From positions 744,001 through 808,000 of the forward strand of contig VWRR01000001.1 in the NCBI GenBank assembly GCA_013995675.1: a DNA stretch of 64,000 nt. The letters are read 5' to 3'. The DNA comes from Cyanidiococcus yangmingshanensis. Its lineage: Eukaryota > Rhodophyta > Bangiophyceae > Cyanidiales > Cyanidiaceae. Below the pieces are notes generated by a model. That model was not told the origin of the DNA and ran no database searches. It saw nothing but the letters and a program-made list of their open reading frames with translations. Shown piece after piece: positions 1-9,396 of the stretch (positions are counted from its first letter, which is position 1; every line of letters begins with the position of its first letter). A program made the translations under genes and the position numbers.

Positions 1-1595
1 GGGTAAAGACCTGGATGACCGCAGACACAACCGAGTCGATAGGCAAGTCCACATGATACGCACCGATCTCTTTGGCGAGCCGTGCTGCCCGTTCCCTTGT
101 CGATTTGCTTGAGTTTTCGCTGCCCATGTACGCGGTATGAAGAATGCGTGAGGCGAACTCGCGAGCATCGAACGGAACATAACCATCGTTCATGTCGGGG
201 TCCATGACGAGGTCCGATTCGAGGCCTACGATGCGGACGAGCCTCACAAATGACATGCTCGTTGCCTTTCTGCGCTTCGGTTGCCACGAGTCGGCACATT
301 GAGCCAACAAGTGTCGCTGTCGCTGAGCTATCGGCGCCACCGCTCAAGGGCAAGAAGAATCCGCTCATCCCGCTTCTCCGCAAGTAGTCCCAGAGCCAAC
401 ACGCCGGACCATAGGCGATCTCTTCCTCGGCAGTGTGCAGTCGAACTGGAATGGCTGGACTTGGAACATGTGCCAGCTGCTCTGAAGCCGGCATCAATAA
501 GCAAAATCGTGTTGTCTGGGCGTTTGCAACCTCATGTGCATCAGGTACGCGACGATTGGCGGCAGTGTCCGACTCGAGTCCAGGATCACGATCCTGCGTC
601 CACGCATGTTGCCATGGTCCCGAAAAATGCTCCCCTGGATACATAAAGTTCTCAGTTCGAAGCCATTGACCAAACTGATCCACTCGAGGTAGTGGACATG
701 CAGATGCCGCTTGGACACCACGCGAAGCTATCGCAATACGGTAGGCGGTGACTTGATCCAGGTCAATGTTCGCGACAACTACCTCCACTTCACTAGCTAT
801 CGAGAACTGAGATGCCTGAGCCACGATCTTACCATTGACACAGATGAGTGCACATCCGTCATAGTAAAGACGTCCACCGTCGCATCCTTGTTGGTTGGCG
901 TAGAGGTACGCTCCCCCGCCTTTCGCGGTTGCACTCCGCAACAAGTCGATGCGCTGGTCCAACTTTCGCAAATTGTGATGAGAACCGCTCCCGTTGCCTA
1001 TCAGATCACAACCATTCAGGCTGTATCGAATATGGGGCGCATTGGGGGTGAAGAGTTCCTCGCAGGTCTCGCTGGCTACGACCACACCGTCGATATCGAG
1101 TAGCGCCTCACCGATGAGTGTACTGCGTTGTCCAAAAGCGGTCACCTTTTGGACACAGTCTGGTAACGGGTACAACTCCAGAGCTCGTTCACCGTTCGCT
1201 GGCCAGGCAGCAAACCATCGAGACTCTCGGTAGTTTCCATCATCGGCCAGAGCAAGTTTCGGTCGAATCAAAACCACACGACGGTTCAGGAGCAGCACAC
1301 GACAGTTGTACGCGACGTGGCGATGAAGGACCGGCGCACCAACATCAACAAGGATATTATCGGTACATCCGCGAGCAATGATCTGCGCAATCACCTCCCA
1401 ACTGTGCATAAACGTGTCGCTTTCGAAAAAGTGGTCTTCACAACCGTAGCCACTGACCTCTAGCTCGGGTCCGAGGCGATACCGTGCTCCTGCTCGACGC
1501 GCCTCATCTATCGATCGACAGATACGCTCCAGATTCCCCGAAAAGTCTAGTGACCACTGATTCAAGTTACAGGTAGCCACCCGAACCAGTCGCAT
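1..1595 (-). CDS. NADSYN1: Glutamine-dependent NAD+ synthetase, eukaryotic type, partial
   Basis: Makes NAD+ from nicotinic acid adenine dinucleotide, ATP and glutamine-derived ammonia, normally in the cytosol. The N-terminal nitrilase-like glutaminase domain starts MRLVRVATCNLNQWSLDF. Its triad is visible as Glu in GPELEVSGYGC, Lys in RPKLALADDGNY and Cys in SETCEELFTP. It is followed by GPACWLWDYL and the synthetase P-loop LPLSGGADSAATA. After about residue 450 the frame changes: near 230-240 one extra base separates GNEHVICE from VRIVGLESDLVMDPDMNDGY, which then reads in frame through YMGSENSSKSTRERA to the window edge. The C-terminal part lies outside the window. The ATG at 1595 is the first in frame and fits the family N-terminus. 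Identity is very secure; whether the frame break is real is not. Confidence 0.93.
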   Translation of the reverse strand, partial: MRLVRVATCNLNQWSLDFSGNLERICRSIDEARRAGARYRLGPELEVSGYGCEDHFFESDTFMHSWEVIAQIIARGCTDNILVDVGAPVLHRHVAYNCRVLLLNRRVVLIRPKLALADDGNYRESRWFAAWPANGERALELYPLPDCVQKVTAFGQRSTLIGEALLDIDGVVVASETCEELFTPNAPHIRYSLNGCDLIGNGSGSHHNLRKLDQRIDLLRSATAKGGGAYLYANQQGCDGGRLYYDGCALICVNGKIVAQASQFSIASEVEVVVANIDLDQVTAYRIAIASRGVQAASACPLPRVDQFGQWLRTENFMYPGEHFSGPWQHAWTQDRDPGLESDTAANRRVPDAHEVANAQTTRFCLLMPASEQLAHVPSPAIPVRLHTAEEEIAYGPACWLWDYLRRSGMSGFFLPLSGGADSSATATLVGSMCRLVATEAQKGNEHVICEARPHRRPRIGPRHGPRHERWLCSVRCSRVRLTHSSYRVHGQRKLKQIDKGTGSTARQRDRCVSCGLAYRLGCVCGHPGLY

Positions 1596-2363
1596 TTTAT
1601 TCGAGAAGACGCAAACTCAGTACACTTCGAACGAAACGGTTAGGGCTCGTCGAAAATGTCCTCGGTGTCGTGGTCTGTTGTGCCTGCGTCGTGATGCATT
1701 GCCTGTTGTGTTTTCGTTCGCGACAGGGCACGAGTGATGGTTCCCCTCCTGGTGTTCCGATAGCGATTCTGGTCGTATGGAGTTCTGAAATCAAGGAGAT
1801 GGCTGTTGAATCTAGAAATGGGATTGGATCTAGAAGAAGCGTCAAGGGACTAGGGTGAGAACTGGCGTTTGTCGTCAGTTTTGCATACAGGCTCGGCTCG
1901 GACTCGGTCTTGTTCACGGTCGCGGCACCTCAAGAGCGTCTTTGTACTGAAGTTTCTACTGCTTGCTGCATGTGTACGCGCTCCGTTGGATCTTGCACAA
2001 CCATGAAGCGTAGGGGAAAGGGTGGAATGAAGGCGTTGTGGGGAAAAAGCGTTCTTGCCGCTTGGACTTGGTCACGGTCTAGGCAGTTAGACGGTCCTCG
2101 TCTGGCACCGGCTCGGTGGCCAGCGGTCCAGTAATTTCTGCACAGACCCCGAAATAGTCGGTGCGCTCACCATCTGGGACAACCTTATCTCATTGGGTCT
2201 ATTTCAACTTGATGATCAGAGCGAACTCGTTGCAACGCGCCTCTGGCCTGTAACTCAGTGGCGGATTGCGCTTGTTTACGCCTCGAGCTCAGAGCGATAA
2301 CAGCTTCTTTCCTTGTCCACAAAACTGGCCAATTTGTTCCCTGTCCAAAGTGCCCAGTACCTT
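1596..2363. other. Spacer between NAD synthetase and methylthiotransferase genes
   Basis: About 770 bp between the start of the NAD synthetase gene and the 3' end of the methylthiotransferase gene. A 106-codon minus-strand frame (1597-1917) is present but resembles no family I know. It probably holds the NAD synthetase promoter and the 3' region of the next gene. Confidence 0.5.
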
Positions 2364-4480
2364 TTAGTATCCCTGAGCATGCGACGAGGAGAGCTCCCCG
2401 GTCAGACTGTAGGCGCGCACTTGGGTAATGCGAACGTCGGCCATGCGACCACGCCAGCGGTCAATGCCACCAGGTGCTTCGAAAAACACTTTCTTATTCG
2501 TTCGTGTGCGGCCGCATACACCGAGCTCAGGACATTTGGGGTTGACTTCCTCTACCAGGACTTGCTCGACACGCCCAAGGTATCGCTGACTACGGGCGTC
2601 AACGATGCGCATATTCACTTCGTTGATTCGGTAGAGGCGCTCCATTTTCACTTCCTCTGGCACTTGATCATCCCACGTTGCGGCTGGAGTAAATGGACGT
2701 GGAGAGTACGCTGCTGTGTTCACATTGTCCAGCTGAAGTTCTTCCATAAGCTCAAGTGTGTGCTGGAACTGCTCCTCGGTCTCACCGGGAAACCCAACGA
2801 TTGCATCGGCAGTGATTGCCGCATCAGGCAGGTGTTCTCGGATCATTTCCACAATTCGTCGATAACGCTTCGCCGTGTAACCACGCCCCATGGCCTTGAG
2901 CACCTGATCATCACCTGATTGAAAGGGTATGTGGAAATAGGGCATGACGTTGGACAGCTCTGCTGTCGCCTGAATCACTCGTGGCGACCAGTACCGCGGA
3001 TGAGCTGTGATTGCCCGAATACGATCGATGCCCGTTTCGGAGACGTGGCGTAAAAGCTGTGCAAAAGTCACTCGTGGACGCATATCCCGACCATAAGCGT
3101 CTATGTTCTGACCCAGCAGCGTTACCTCTCGATAACCATGACTCTTCAGTTGGGCGACTTCGTTCACAACGGACTCGACACTACGGGATTGCTCGAGGCC
3201 GCGCGTATATGGTACCACACAATAGGTGCAGCGCTCATTGCACCCATACGAGATGTTCACCCAAGCGCAGACCTGAGACTCTCGTCGCGGCTTTGAAAGA
3301 TCCTCCATGATGTGGATCGGTTCTGTGGCAACAACTTGATTACCGTTCTCGACGTCCTCAAGCAAGTCTGCTAAGCGATTGGCGTACTGAGGTCCCATGA
3401 CCAGATCCAGTGCAGGCATACGACGGAGCAAGCGAACGCCTTCCTGTTGCGCGACACATCCAGCAACAACAAGTTTGAGGCCCGGTTTCGCTCTCTCCTT
3501 GATCCGAACGTATGGACCCAGAAAGCTGTAGACCTTCTGCTCCGCATGGTCTCGGATCGAGCAAGTGTTCAGAAGAATGAGATCTGCTTCGTATGGGTCC
3601 GCTGTATGACGATAACCGCATCTCTCCTAGTTCGCCAGGCCATTCTTTCCGAATCTGCCAAGTTCATTTGACAGCCAAAGGTCTGCACGTTATACAGGCG
3701 ATGCCCATCGGCGACGCCTGAGACATCCTCCGGACGCCCCCGATTCCCAGGGACGGGTTCCCCGCCTCGCCTGTAACGTGACTTGACAACAGTAGGAATC
3801 AGTTTGTATTCGGCATCTTCGACCCGCACTACGTGGAATCCACGTTGGGTCTGCAATTTGAACGCCACCCGAGGTGCAGCATTGAAGCAATACAGTTCCA
3901 TCTCCGGTTCGAGTGAGCCACGTCCATGCCAACCGAGATCACCGCCTTGCTCACGAGTCGCCTGGTCCAGTGAGAGCGACCGAGCGAGCTCATCCATGCT
4001 CGTGTTGCCTTCACCTAGCTGTTGGAGCACCAGATCAGCCAGCTCCTCTGTTGCGAGAAGAATATGGCGCACGCGGACCCGTTCAACGACTTGTTCGCCG
4101 ACGGGGAACGCAACATTAGGGTTCGGACTCGTTACTTTCGAATTGGTTTCAGAACTGCAGGACTCGAAAGCGAGGTCCGACCCATTCAGTGGCTGTGCTG
4201 GGGATCGTTTCAGCACCTGAACGACGGGAAGGCGAGTACACTGAGAACGACGCCGCTTCTCTAGCCGTACCAATCGTGATGCACTCGCACCAGCGAAATA
4301 ACCAGAACCTGTGCCCCATAAACAGACGCTTTTGTTCCGGTACCAAAAAGCGCCCCTAGGGGGAGCAACGAGCCACAACAGCGGCGTCCTCTGGTGTCCG
4401 TCCACCTTTTGCGATCGTGGACTGCCCAGGGATAGCGCGTTTGCTCCTTTTACCAACAACTCACCGCATACCTCGACCAT
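2364..4480 (-). CDS. miaB: Parvulin (PpiC) domain fused to MiaB-type tRNA methylthiotransferase, with frame breaks
   Basis: The C-terminal portion is a radical-SAM methylthiotransferase of the MiaB/CDK5RAP1 group, which adds the 2-methylthio group to i6A37 of tRNA. It shows [24 protein letters not shown] and [11 protein letters not shown] (the three cluster cysteines), the radical-SAM motif CNERCTYC, and a C-terminal TRAM domain ([13 protein letters not shown]). The same frame upstream, about 135-220 residues after the ATG, encodes a parvulin peptidyl-prolyl isomerase domain: [47 protein letters not shown]. Near 3598-3622 two extra bases about 12 nt apart break the frame between LADSERMA and [16 protein letters not shown]; coding resumes to the stop at 2364. 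ATG 4480 is the only ATG ahead of the parvulin domain; about 130 residues precede that domain, so an organellar targeting sequence is likely. Confidence 0.88.
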
Positions 4481-6405
4481 TTCGATTGTAATCAAGTGGA
4501 TCTTGTCTTGTTTCCGAGACAGAAGACCGAAAGTGCTTTCTCTGCGACGTTGGTGTGGCAAGCGGCAGTTGTGCACTACAAAGACGCATTCGCACGGCCA
4601 CGACGCTGACTCGCTGCTGGCTCTGGGCTGGAACCGATCTCCACCCGCTCACCAATGCTCAGTTCGTCGCAGCTTTTTGTCGATAGGTTTTGGAACACTG
4701 GAAAAGGGTACGGCTTTACTGGTTTCATGACCATTAATTTACATGAAAAGAACGAGTTGAGAATGGCTAGAAAACTTGTACGGGGCAGACGCTACGGGCG
4801 TGCTAGTGTCTAGTGCTCGGCTGGACCACTCGAGTATCGTTTCGCGAGAGCAGCACGAAGGCGTCGCGCAGTTCTCGTGATCTCTTTGCCAACTTTAAGC
4901 ACCTTCAAATCAATTGATAGAATCAGGAAGCATCCGATCGTGTTTTAAGTCTTAAAGGACTGAGTGACAAGGAAGCGCTGCAGCCTCGAAGAAGAGGGTG
5001 AGCGCGCACGTGTTTGGACTCGCAACGTTCGTAAAGGCCGGGTTGTCAGAGAGAACTTTGGGATGACAACGCCAATGTTCACTTGGTTTCAGCACCGCGC
5101 TTGCGGCGAAACTTGTTCGCATCGGTTTGGCAGGCAGCGCTGGAAGCGTTTCCGTTGGCTAGCGCTTTCTCGCATATGGAGCGTGACCGAAGCATGCTGC
5201 TGTTTGGATAGTGAGCTGCTCGTTCGCGTGCAGTTGGAGCGCGATTCGGCATGGTATCATTGCCTTCCGAGTACCAGGCTTGGGATATCTATCATCAAAC
5301 CGGGACGAATCTCAACAGTTTACCGACGAGGAGCAGAGGTAATACTTGGGATGCGCCGACCGCGATTTTTTCTCAGTTTCTTCGTTTTCAGTACGACAAT
5401 GTATACGGTGCCGCAGAGACGAGCCGAGTTTCTCCGTATATGCCTCTAAGAGGTCCCGTTCTGTTTCGTGGCGACAACATGGTGCTTTCTCTGAATGAAT
5501 GAATGAATAGAACTGTCCGGAACTTGAGTTTACTCGTCATGCACGCATGATTCGATACACATGTCATGACGTTCCTGAGATTGAAAACGACGCCTCAGAC
5601 TCGATCCAAAAAAGCGCACAGAGCAGTCTCTTCACCTGCACAGTCGCGTGATCAACGGTTCCTGGGATAAGCGGTAGTCGCCAGAATTTTTGCCTGAACA
5701 CGGTTACACCGGGCTAGACTGCACGTTTTCCAGAAACTGTTCGCGTTCGGCCTGACCTGAACAATTAGGGTCCAACATCCTTTCCTAAATCTGGACAGTA
5801 TCGATCATGCACAGGCTGCTCGTACAGACTGGGTACCATGCCTCGCCAAGCACCAGATCGACTCTATGCGAGGTCGAAGCAGGACATTTGGGGGATCAAG
5901 TCGATGATTCCTATCTGAATATGCGCATTCGAGCGAGTACGAATGTTCGTATGTCGACAGGCTTGCACTAGGGCCCAGGAAGTAGAATTGCCGCGCCTGA
6001 TGAAGCATCGTTATCAAGTCTAGGCTGAAAATGCGGGGACGCGAAAATCAACTGGGCTCTTGAGTCAAACGGCTTGCCTCCAAATGGCCCCAAGAACAAA
6101 TGTTTTCTCCGAGGAACAAGGCCGTTTACGTTTTCCACATCCCAGCAAACACTGGAGACCCTTACACGGACTTGGTGCACCGCGCGTCTTGTTTGTCGCT
6201 TCCGTCGCGTCGCCAACGATGAGCCTCAGAGAAACGCTGCTGCGAAACGGTTCCATAGCGGCTTCACCTTGGTGCTCCAAAACGCGCTTGCAGCGGGAAC
6301 AGACTGAAGAGCGCTCAACCCCAGCACGAGCGAGCACCTGAGACTGTCTGGCGCACGCTTCACGGAACGTGAACGCGTACCCGCTCTCCAAGAGTCCGAC
6401 AGGGC
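4481..6405. other. Long spacer with possible remnant coding on the plus strand
   Basis: 1.9 kb without a secure gene. On the plus strand two frames look somewhat protein-like. One is near 5050-5210 (contains NLFASVWQAALEAFPLASAF); the other runs from ATG 5251 to the stop at 5502 (contains FLRFQYDNVYGAAETSRV). They are in different frames and match no family I recognise. Four TGAA units lie near 5495-5510. The 3' part should hold downstream sequence of the TatA gene, which ends at 6406. Confidence 0.35.
5251..5502 (+). CDS. Hypothetical small protein, doubtful
   Basis: An 83-codon ATG frame starting MVSLPSEYQAWDIYHQ. It has no signal, membrane segment or known domain. Its amino-acid use looks less random than most frames around it, and a similarly plausible stretch precedes it in another frame, separated by in-frame stops. 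It could be the last exon or a broken end of a larger gene. I have no functional assignment. Confidence 0.2.
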   Translation: MVSLPSEYQAWDIYHQTGTNLNSLPTRSRGNTWDAPTAIFSQFLRFQYDNVYGAAETSRVSPYMPLRGPVLFRGDNMVLSLNE

Positions 6406-6879
6406 TTACGTGCGTTTTGAGTCCGAGCTAGCGGTTGTCGGATCAGCAGACTTGAGGCCTTTGAGCTTTACCTCCTCTTTGCTCTGCTGCTCCTTCTCCG
6501 CCTCCGCGAGACTCGTTTCGAGACCTTCCTTAAACTCTGACGAGGCCCGTTTCAAGTTCCCCGCTAGGGAGCCGAGGTTGCGCCCTAACTCACCGACGCG
6601 AGATGGTCCCCAGATTAACAGTCCAACACCCACGATAACAGCTATTTCCGGCCATCCAAGACCGAACAGGCCCATTTGCACAGCGTTCGCTGCGTTTGCC
6701 GTCCTAGCGTTTTCGCTCCTCCGACGCCCAGCCCAGGTGGAGCGACGCCGAGACCTCGCTGCCCTTGCTCTCGAGACAAAAGAACTTTCGGGTACCACAC
6801 TGCTCGCACGGGAAGCTCTCAGACAAGCTCGCCCTGTTCGAAGTACAGACAACTTTCCTGAAGGTGCCAGGGCAAACAT
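6406..6879 (-). CDS. tatA: TatA/Hcf106-like thylakoid twin-arginine translocase subunit
   Basis: 157 residues. Residues 1-65 are rich in Arg, Ser and Ala with almost no acidic residues, as in a plastid transit peptide. The TatA core follows: GLGWPEIAVIVGVGLLIWGP is the short transmembrane helix with its Gly-Pro hinge. Then comes an amphipathic helix, GELGRNLGSLAGNLKRASSE, and a charged tail rich in Glu, Lys and Ser. The family inserts in the thylakoid membrane and forms the pore of the delta-pH/Tat pathway for folded proteins. The ATG at 6879 gives the complete transit peptide. TatA (Tha4) and TatB (Hcf106) types are hard to separate; the short tail favours TatA. The gene is divergent from the AlkA gene. 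Confidence 0.88.
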   Translation of the reverse strand: MFALAPSGKLSVLRTGRACLRASRASSVVPESSFVSRARAARSRRRSTWAGRRRSENARTANAANAVQMGLFGLGWPEIAVIVGVGLLIWGPSRVGELGRNLGSLAGNLKRASSEFKEGLETSLAEAEKEQQSKEEVKLKGLKSADPTTASSDSKRT

Positions 6880-7794
6880 GACTGTCGTGAAGAGACCAAA
6901 ACCGCGAAAGCGAACAGTTCACTGCGCAACTTTAGCGCGGTGTATGACGAGCGAAAACCGCATCACGCCGTGTGTAGCGGTTCGCGTCTTTCGACACTCC
7001 GGTGCTTGCGCTCGCGCTGTGCCTGCGCTTCATGATTGTGACAGGCGCTCGCATGAGAGACCTATTGAGTCGACATGGGTGGTATCCAGACAATGGGCAA
7101 GGTGAACTTGGTATTGTGAGTACCACAAATGATCTATAATGGGCAACCTTACGAATAAACGCAAGCACAGTAAAGGCCAACCGTTCGCTAAAGATTCTGG
7201 AAACGTTCGCGCTATCAAATGTGGATTCAAGCATTTTACGAGCTCGGGGAAGGCCTCTGATCCCAAATGGATGGTTATCTGTATGAAACACTTTGGAGCA
7301 GTGCGCGCTCTACATGTGTCAATGTAGTTCGCACCTAAACGACCGAGCGAAAACGAGTATCGCAACATCAGTACGCCGAAGCGTTCCTCGTCTCTTGTCT
7401 CATTGGTGGGAACACTCTTGGGTGTTCGCTCAAACTCAAAGTATGGAAATGAGGTCGAGTCGGGTGTGAAATTCACGACGGCTTGGAATGGCCCAGATCT
7501 CGATCGGTGGCAACCGTGACCCTACGTCTAGCTCTTCTCTGCGGATTCATGATGACCAGAGACGCAAGCGGACGCTGGCGTCTGGAACGCACACCTCTGT
7601 GTTGTGCTCAACGTTTAGACTGAACCGAGAGGAGTCTATCGCGAACGAGAACTGATGAAGTGGCTTTGTTAATCGCTTGGAAAGAGAGCATCAGCATCGT
7701 TCCGCTCTATCAATTGGGTTGCACCCAGTACATCTTGCCAAGCACAACTTTTGGCGAACGTGGGTTGGCGTTCGGACCTGACGGCATCGTTCGA
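6880..7794. other. Divergent intergenic region, TatA / AlkA
   Basis: About 915 bp separating two genes transcribed away from each other, so both promoters should lie here. A minus-strand frame at 7030-7476 begins only with GTG and matches nothing known; a 62-codon plus frame lies at 7139-7327. Neither is supported. Confidence 0.4.
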
Positions 7795-8671
7795 ATGCCG
7801 AATCGAAAGCGGAAAACATGGACACAAGTGAAAGCGGCTCGACTACGAAAACCGGCAACCCCTAAGATGCTAAAAGCAGTCACTTTACCAGTCACAGTCT
7901 TGCAGCGACTGCAGCAGGCGCAACGAGAAGCGCTCGACTACGCGGCTCTTGAGTACCTCTACAACCGCGTGCCAGCGATGAGGCTGGTCATAGAAACGCA
8001 TCCACCGCCCCACTTTGTCACCTGTGACGTGTTCACGGTGCTTGTTCAAGCGATCGTCTGGCAGCAACTGAGTGCTCGCGCAGCAGCCAAACTGTGGCCA
8101 CGGCTTGTGCAGGTACTAGAAACGCACGTTCCAGGTGCAGTGTCGCCGCACGAATCCGCATCTGTATGTGAACCCGCCAGCGCTGGCGAGCATTGCGGAT
8201 CCTGCGCTTCTACGAGCAGCCGGCTTGCCGCAAAGTCGCTGTGTTGCGATTGTGGAGGCCGCGCGGGCATTCCACTCGGTACCGGAACTCTACACCAACT
8301 GGGACGACTCGATCGATGATACGGAAGTCGTGGGAAGGCTCACTCGCCTACGAGGCATTGGCGAGTGGACAGCGCAAATGGTGCTCATGTTTGCAATGCG
8401 ACGGATGAATGTGTTGCCGACAGGCGACCTCGGAGTGCGACGAGGTTTCTCCGTGGTATTCGGCCTCAAAGCAGACTCGAAAGGGAAGCTCAGCATTCAT
8501 GAACGTCGTTCAGCGCTCCCTTCACCAGCAGCAGTGGAGACATTTGCCCGGAGCGAGGCTTGTGGCGGCGGTCGTTTTCTTACCGTGGTTTCGTACTACA
8601 TGTGGCGAGCCGCCGGTGCTGACGTCCTCGTTCCGGATGGGACCCTTCCGCGACGCCGCCAGGACTGCTGA
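7795..8671 (+). CDS. alkA: AlkA-type 3-methyladenine DNA glycosylase (HhH-GPD), with a frame break
   Basis: Base-excision repair enzyme that removes alkylated purines. The first half reads in one frame: YAALEYLYNRVPAMRLVIET, then FTVLVQAIVWQQLSARAAAK, the first HhH-GPD helix segment. The second half is in the next frame: ADPALLRAAGLPQSRCVAIV, the helix-hairpin-helix LRGIGEWTAQMVLMFAM, the catalytic Asp region VLPTGDLGVRRG and YYMWRAAG. The switch lies between about 8105 and 8190 and equals one extra base. The non-conserved linker there prevents a closer position. The first in-frame ATG is 7795; the open frame extends upstream only from a GTG. Length of roughly 290 residues fits the family plus a basic N-terminal extension. 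Confidence 0.85.
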
Positions 8672-9396
8672 AAATTCATGATCCACGAGAGTGTATGAAG
8701 GAAAGACTCGCTTTCATCGAGAGGTCCTAGCAGCGAACGTCCAAGAAACCAGCAATCATCGGAACTTGTAGAATCGGTCCAACGTCATGTCAATGACCGT
8801 GACTCTAGACGGTCACTTTGACAGCCAAAACTAATCTAGAGAGCGCGTTCATCGATTCTAGTGCGCTCAGAAAAGACAACATGGAGTATCGGACTTGCTC
8901 ACGACGAGTTCGAGGACGTTCTCCTCCCCGAACGGTGTTCTATCAACCTCTACACGAATGAGCGTTTGACTTGGAAGCAACCATTTAGGTCTTGCTTGCT
9001 CGATGACGGGAATTCGTTTGCGTTCATTGCTTGTTCAGTGAAGCATGTATTCTCCCGGGTGCTCCGCTCTGTTTGTCAGCGATGCCTGATGAGCAGGCTG
9101 CATGTTGAGCTGCCAACTGGCGATACTGCAGACTGCCCTGTCCGTGCAGCGAATGTGGCCCCGTTCCGTGTGCGCGCCGGCCCGGCACGTTGATCTTTAT
9201 GGACGCTGTCCCTCTTATCGTGCACTGTCAGACGTGAATCAGGATTGAAAAGGCGCCATGGCCTGATCGCGAACGGATAGAAAGAATTCGCTTTACATCG
9301 TTGCCAAATCAGGGAGATTCACACAACGAGCAGCTGGTTGTCATCGCGTTGCGAAAGTGAAAGCAACCAGCGCGCATGCCAAGTCATTGACCAGAA
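8672..9396. other. Spacer between AlkA and FtsZ 3' ends
   Basis: 725 bp between convergent genes. A frame at 8861-9193 has only a GTG start and no family resemblance. Nothing else seen. Confidence 0.4.

Noticed and set aside
8861-9193. 110-codon plus-strand frame between AlkA and FtsZ
   Set aside because: It starts only with GTG, has no early ATG and no family resemblance.
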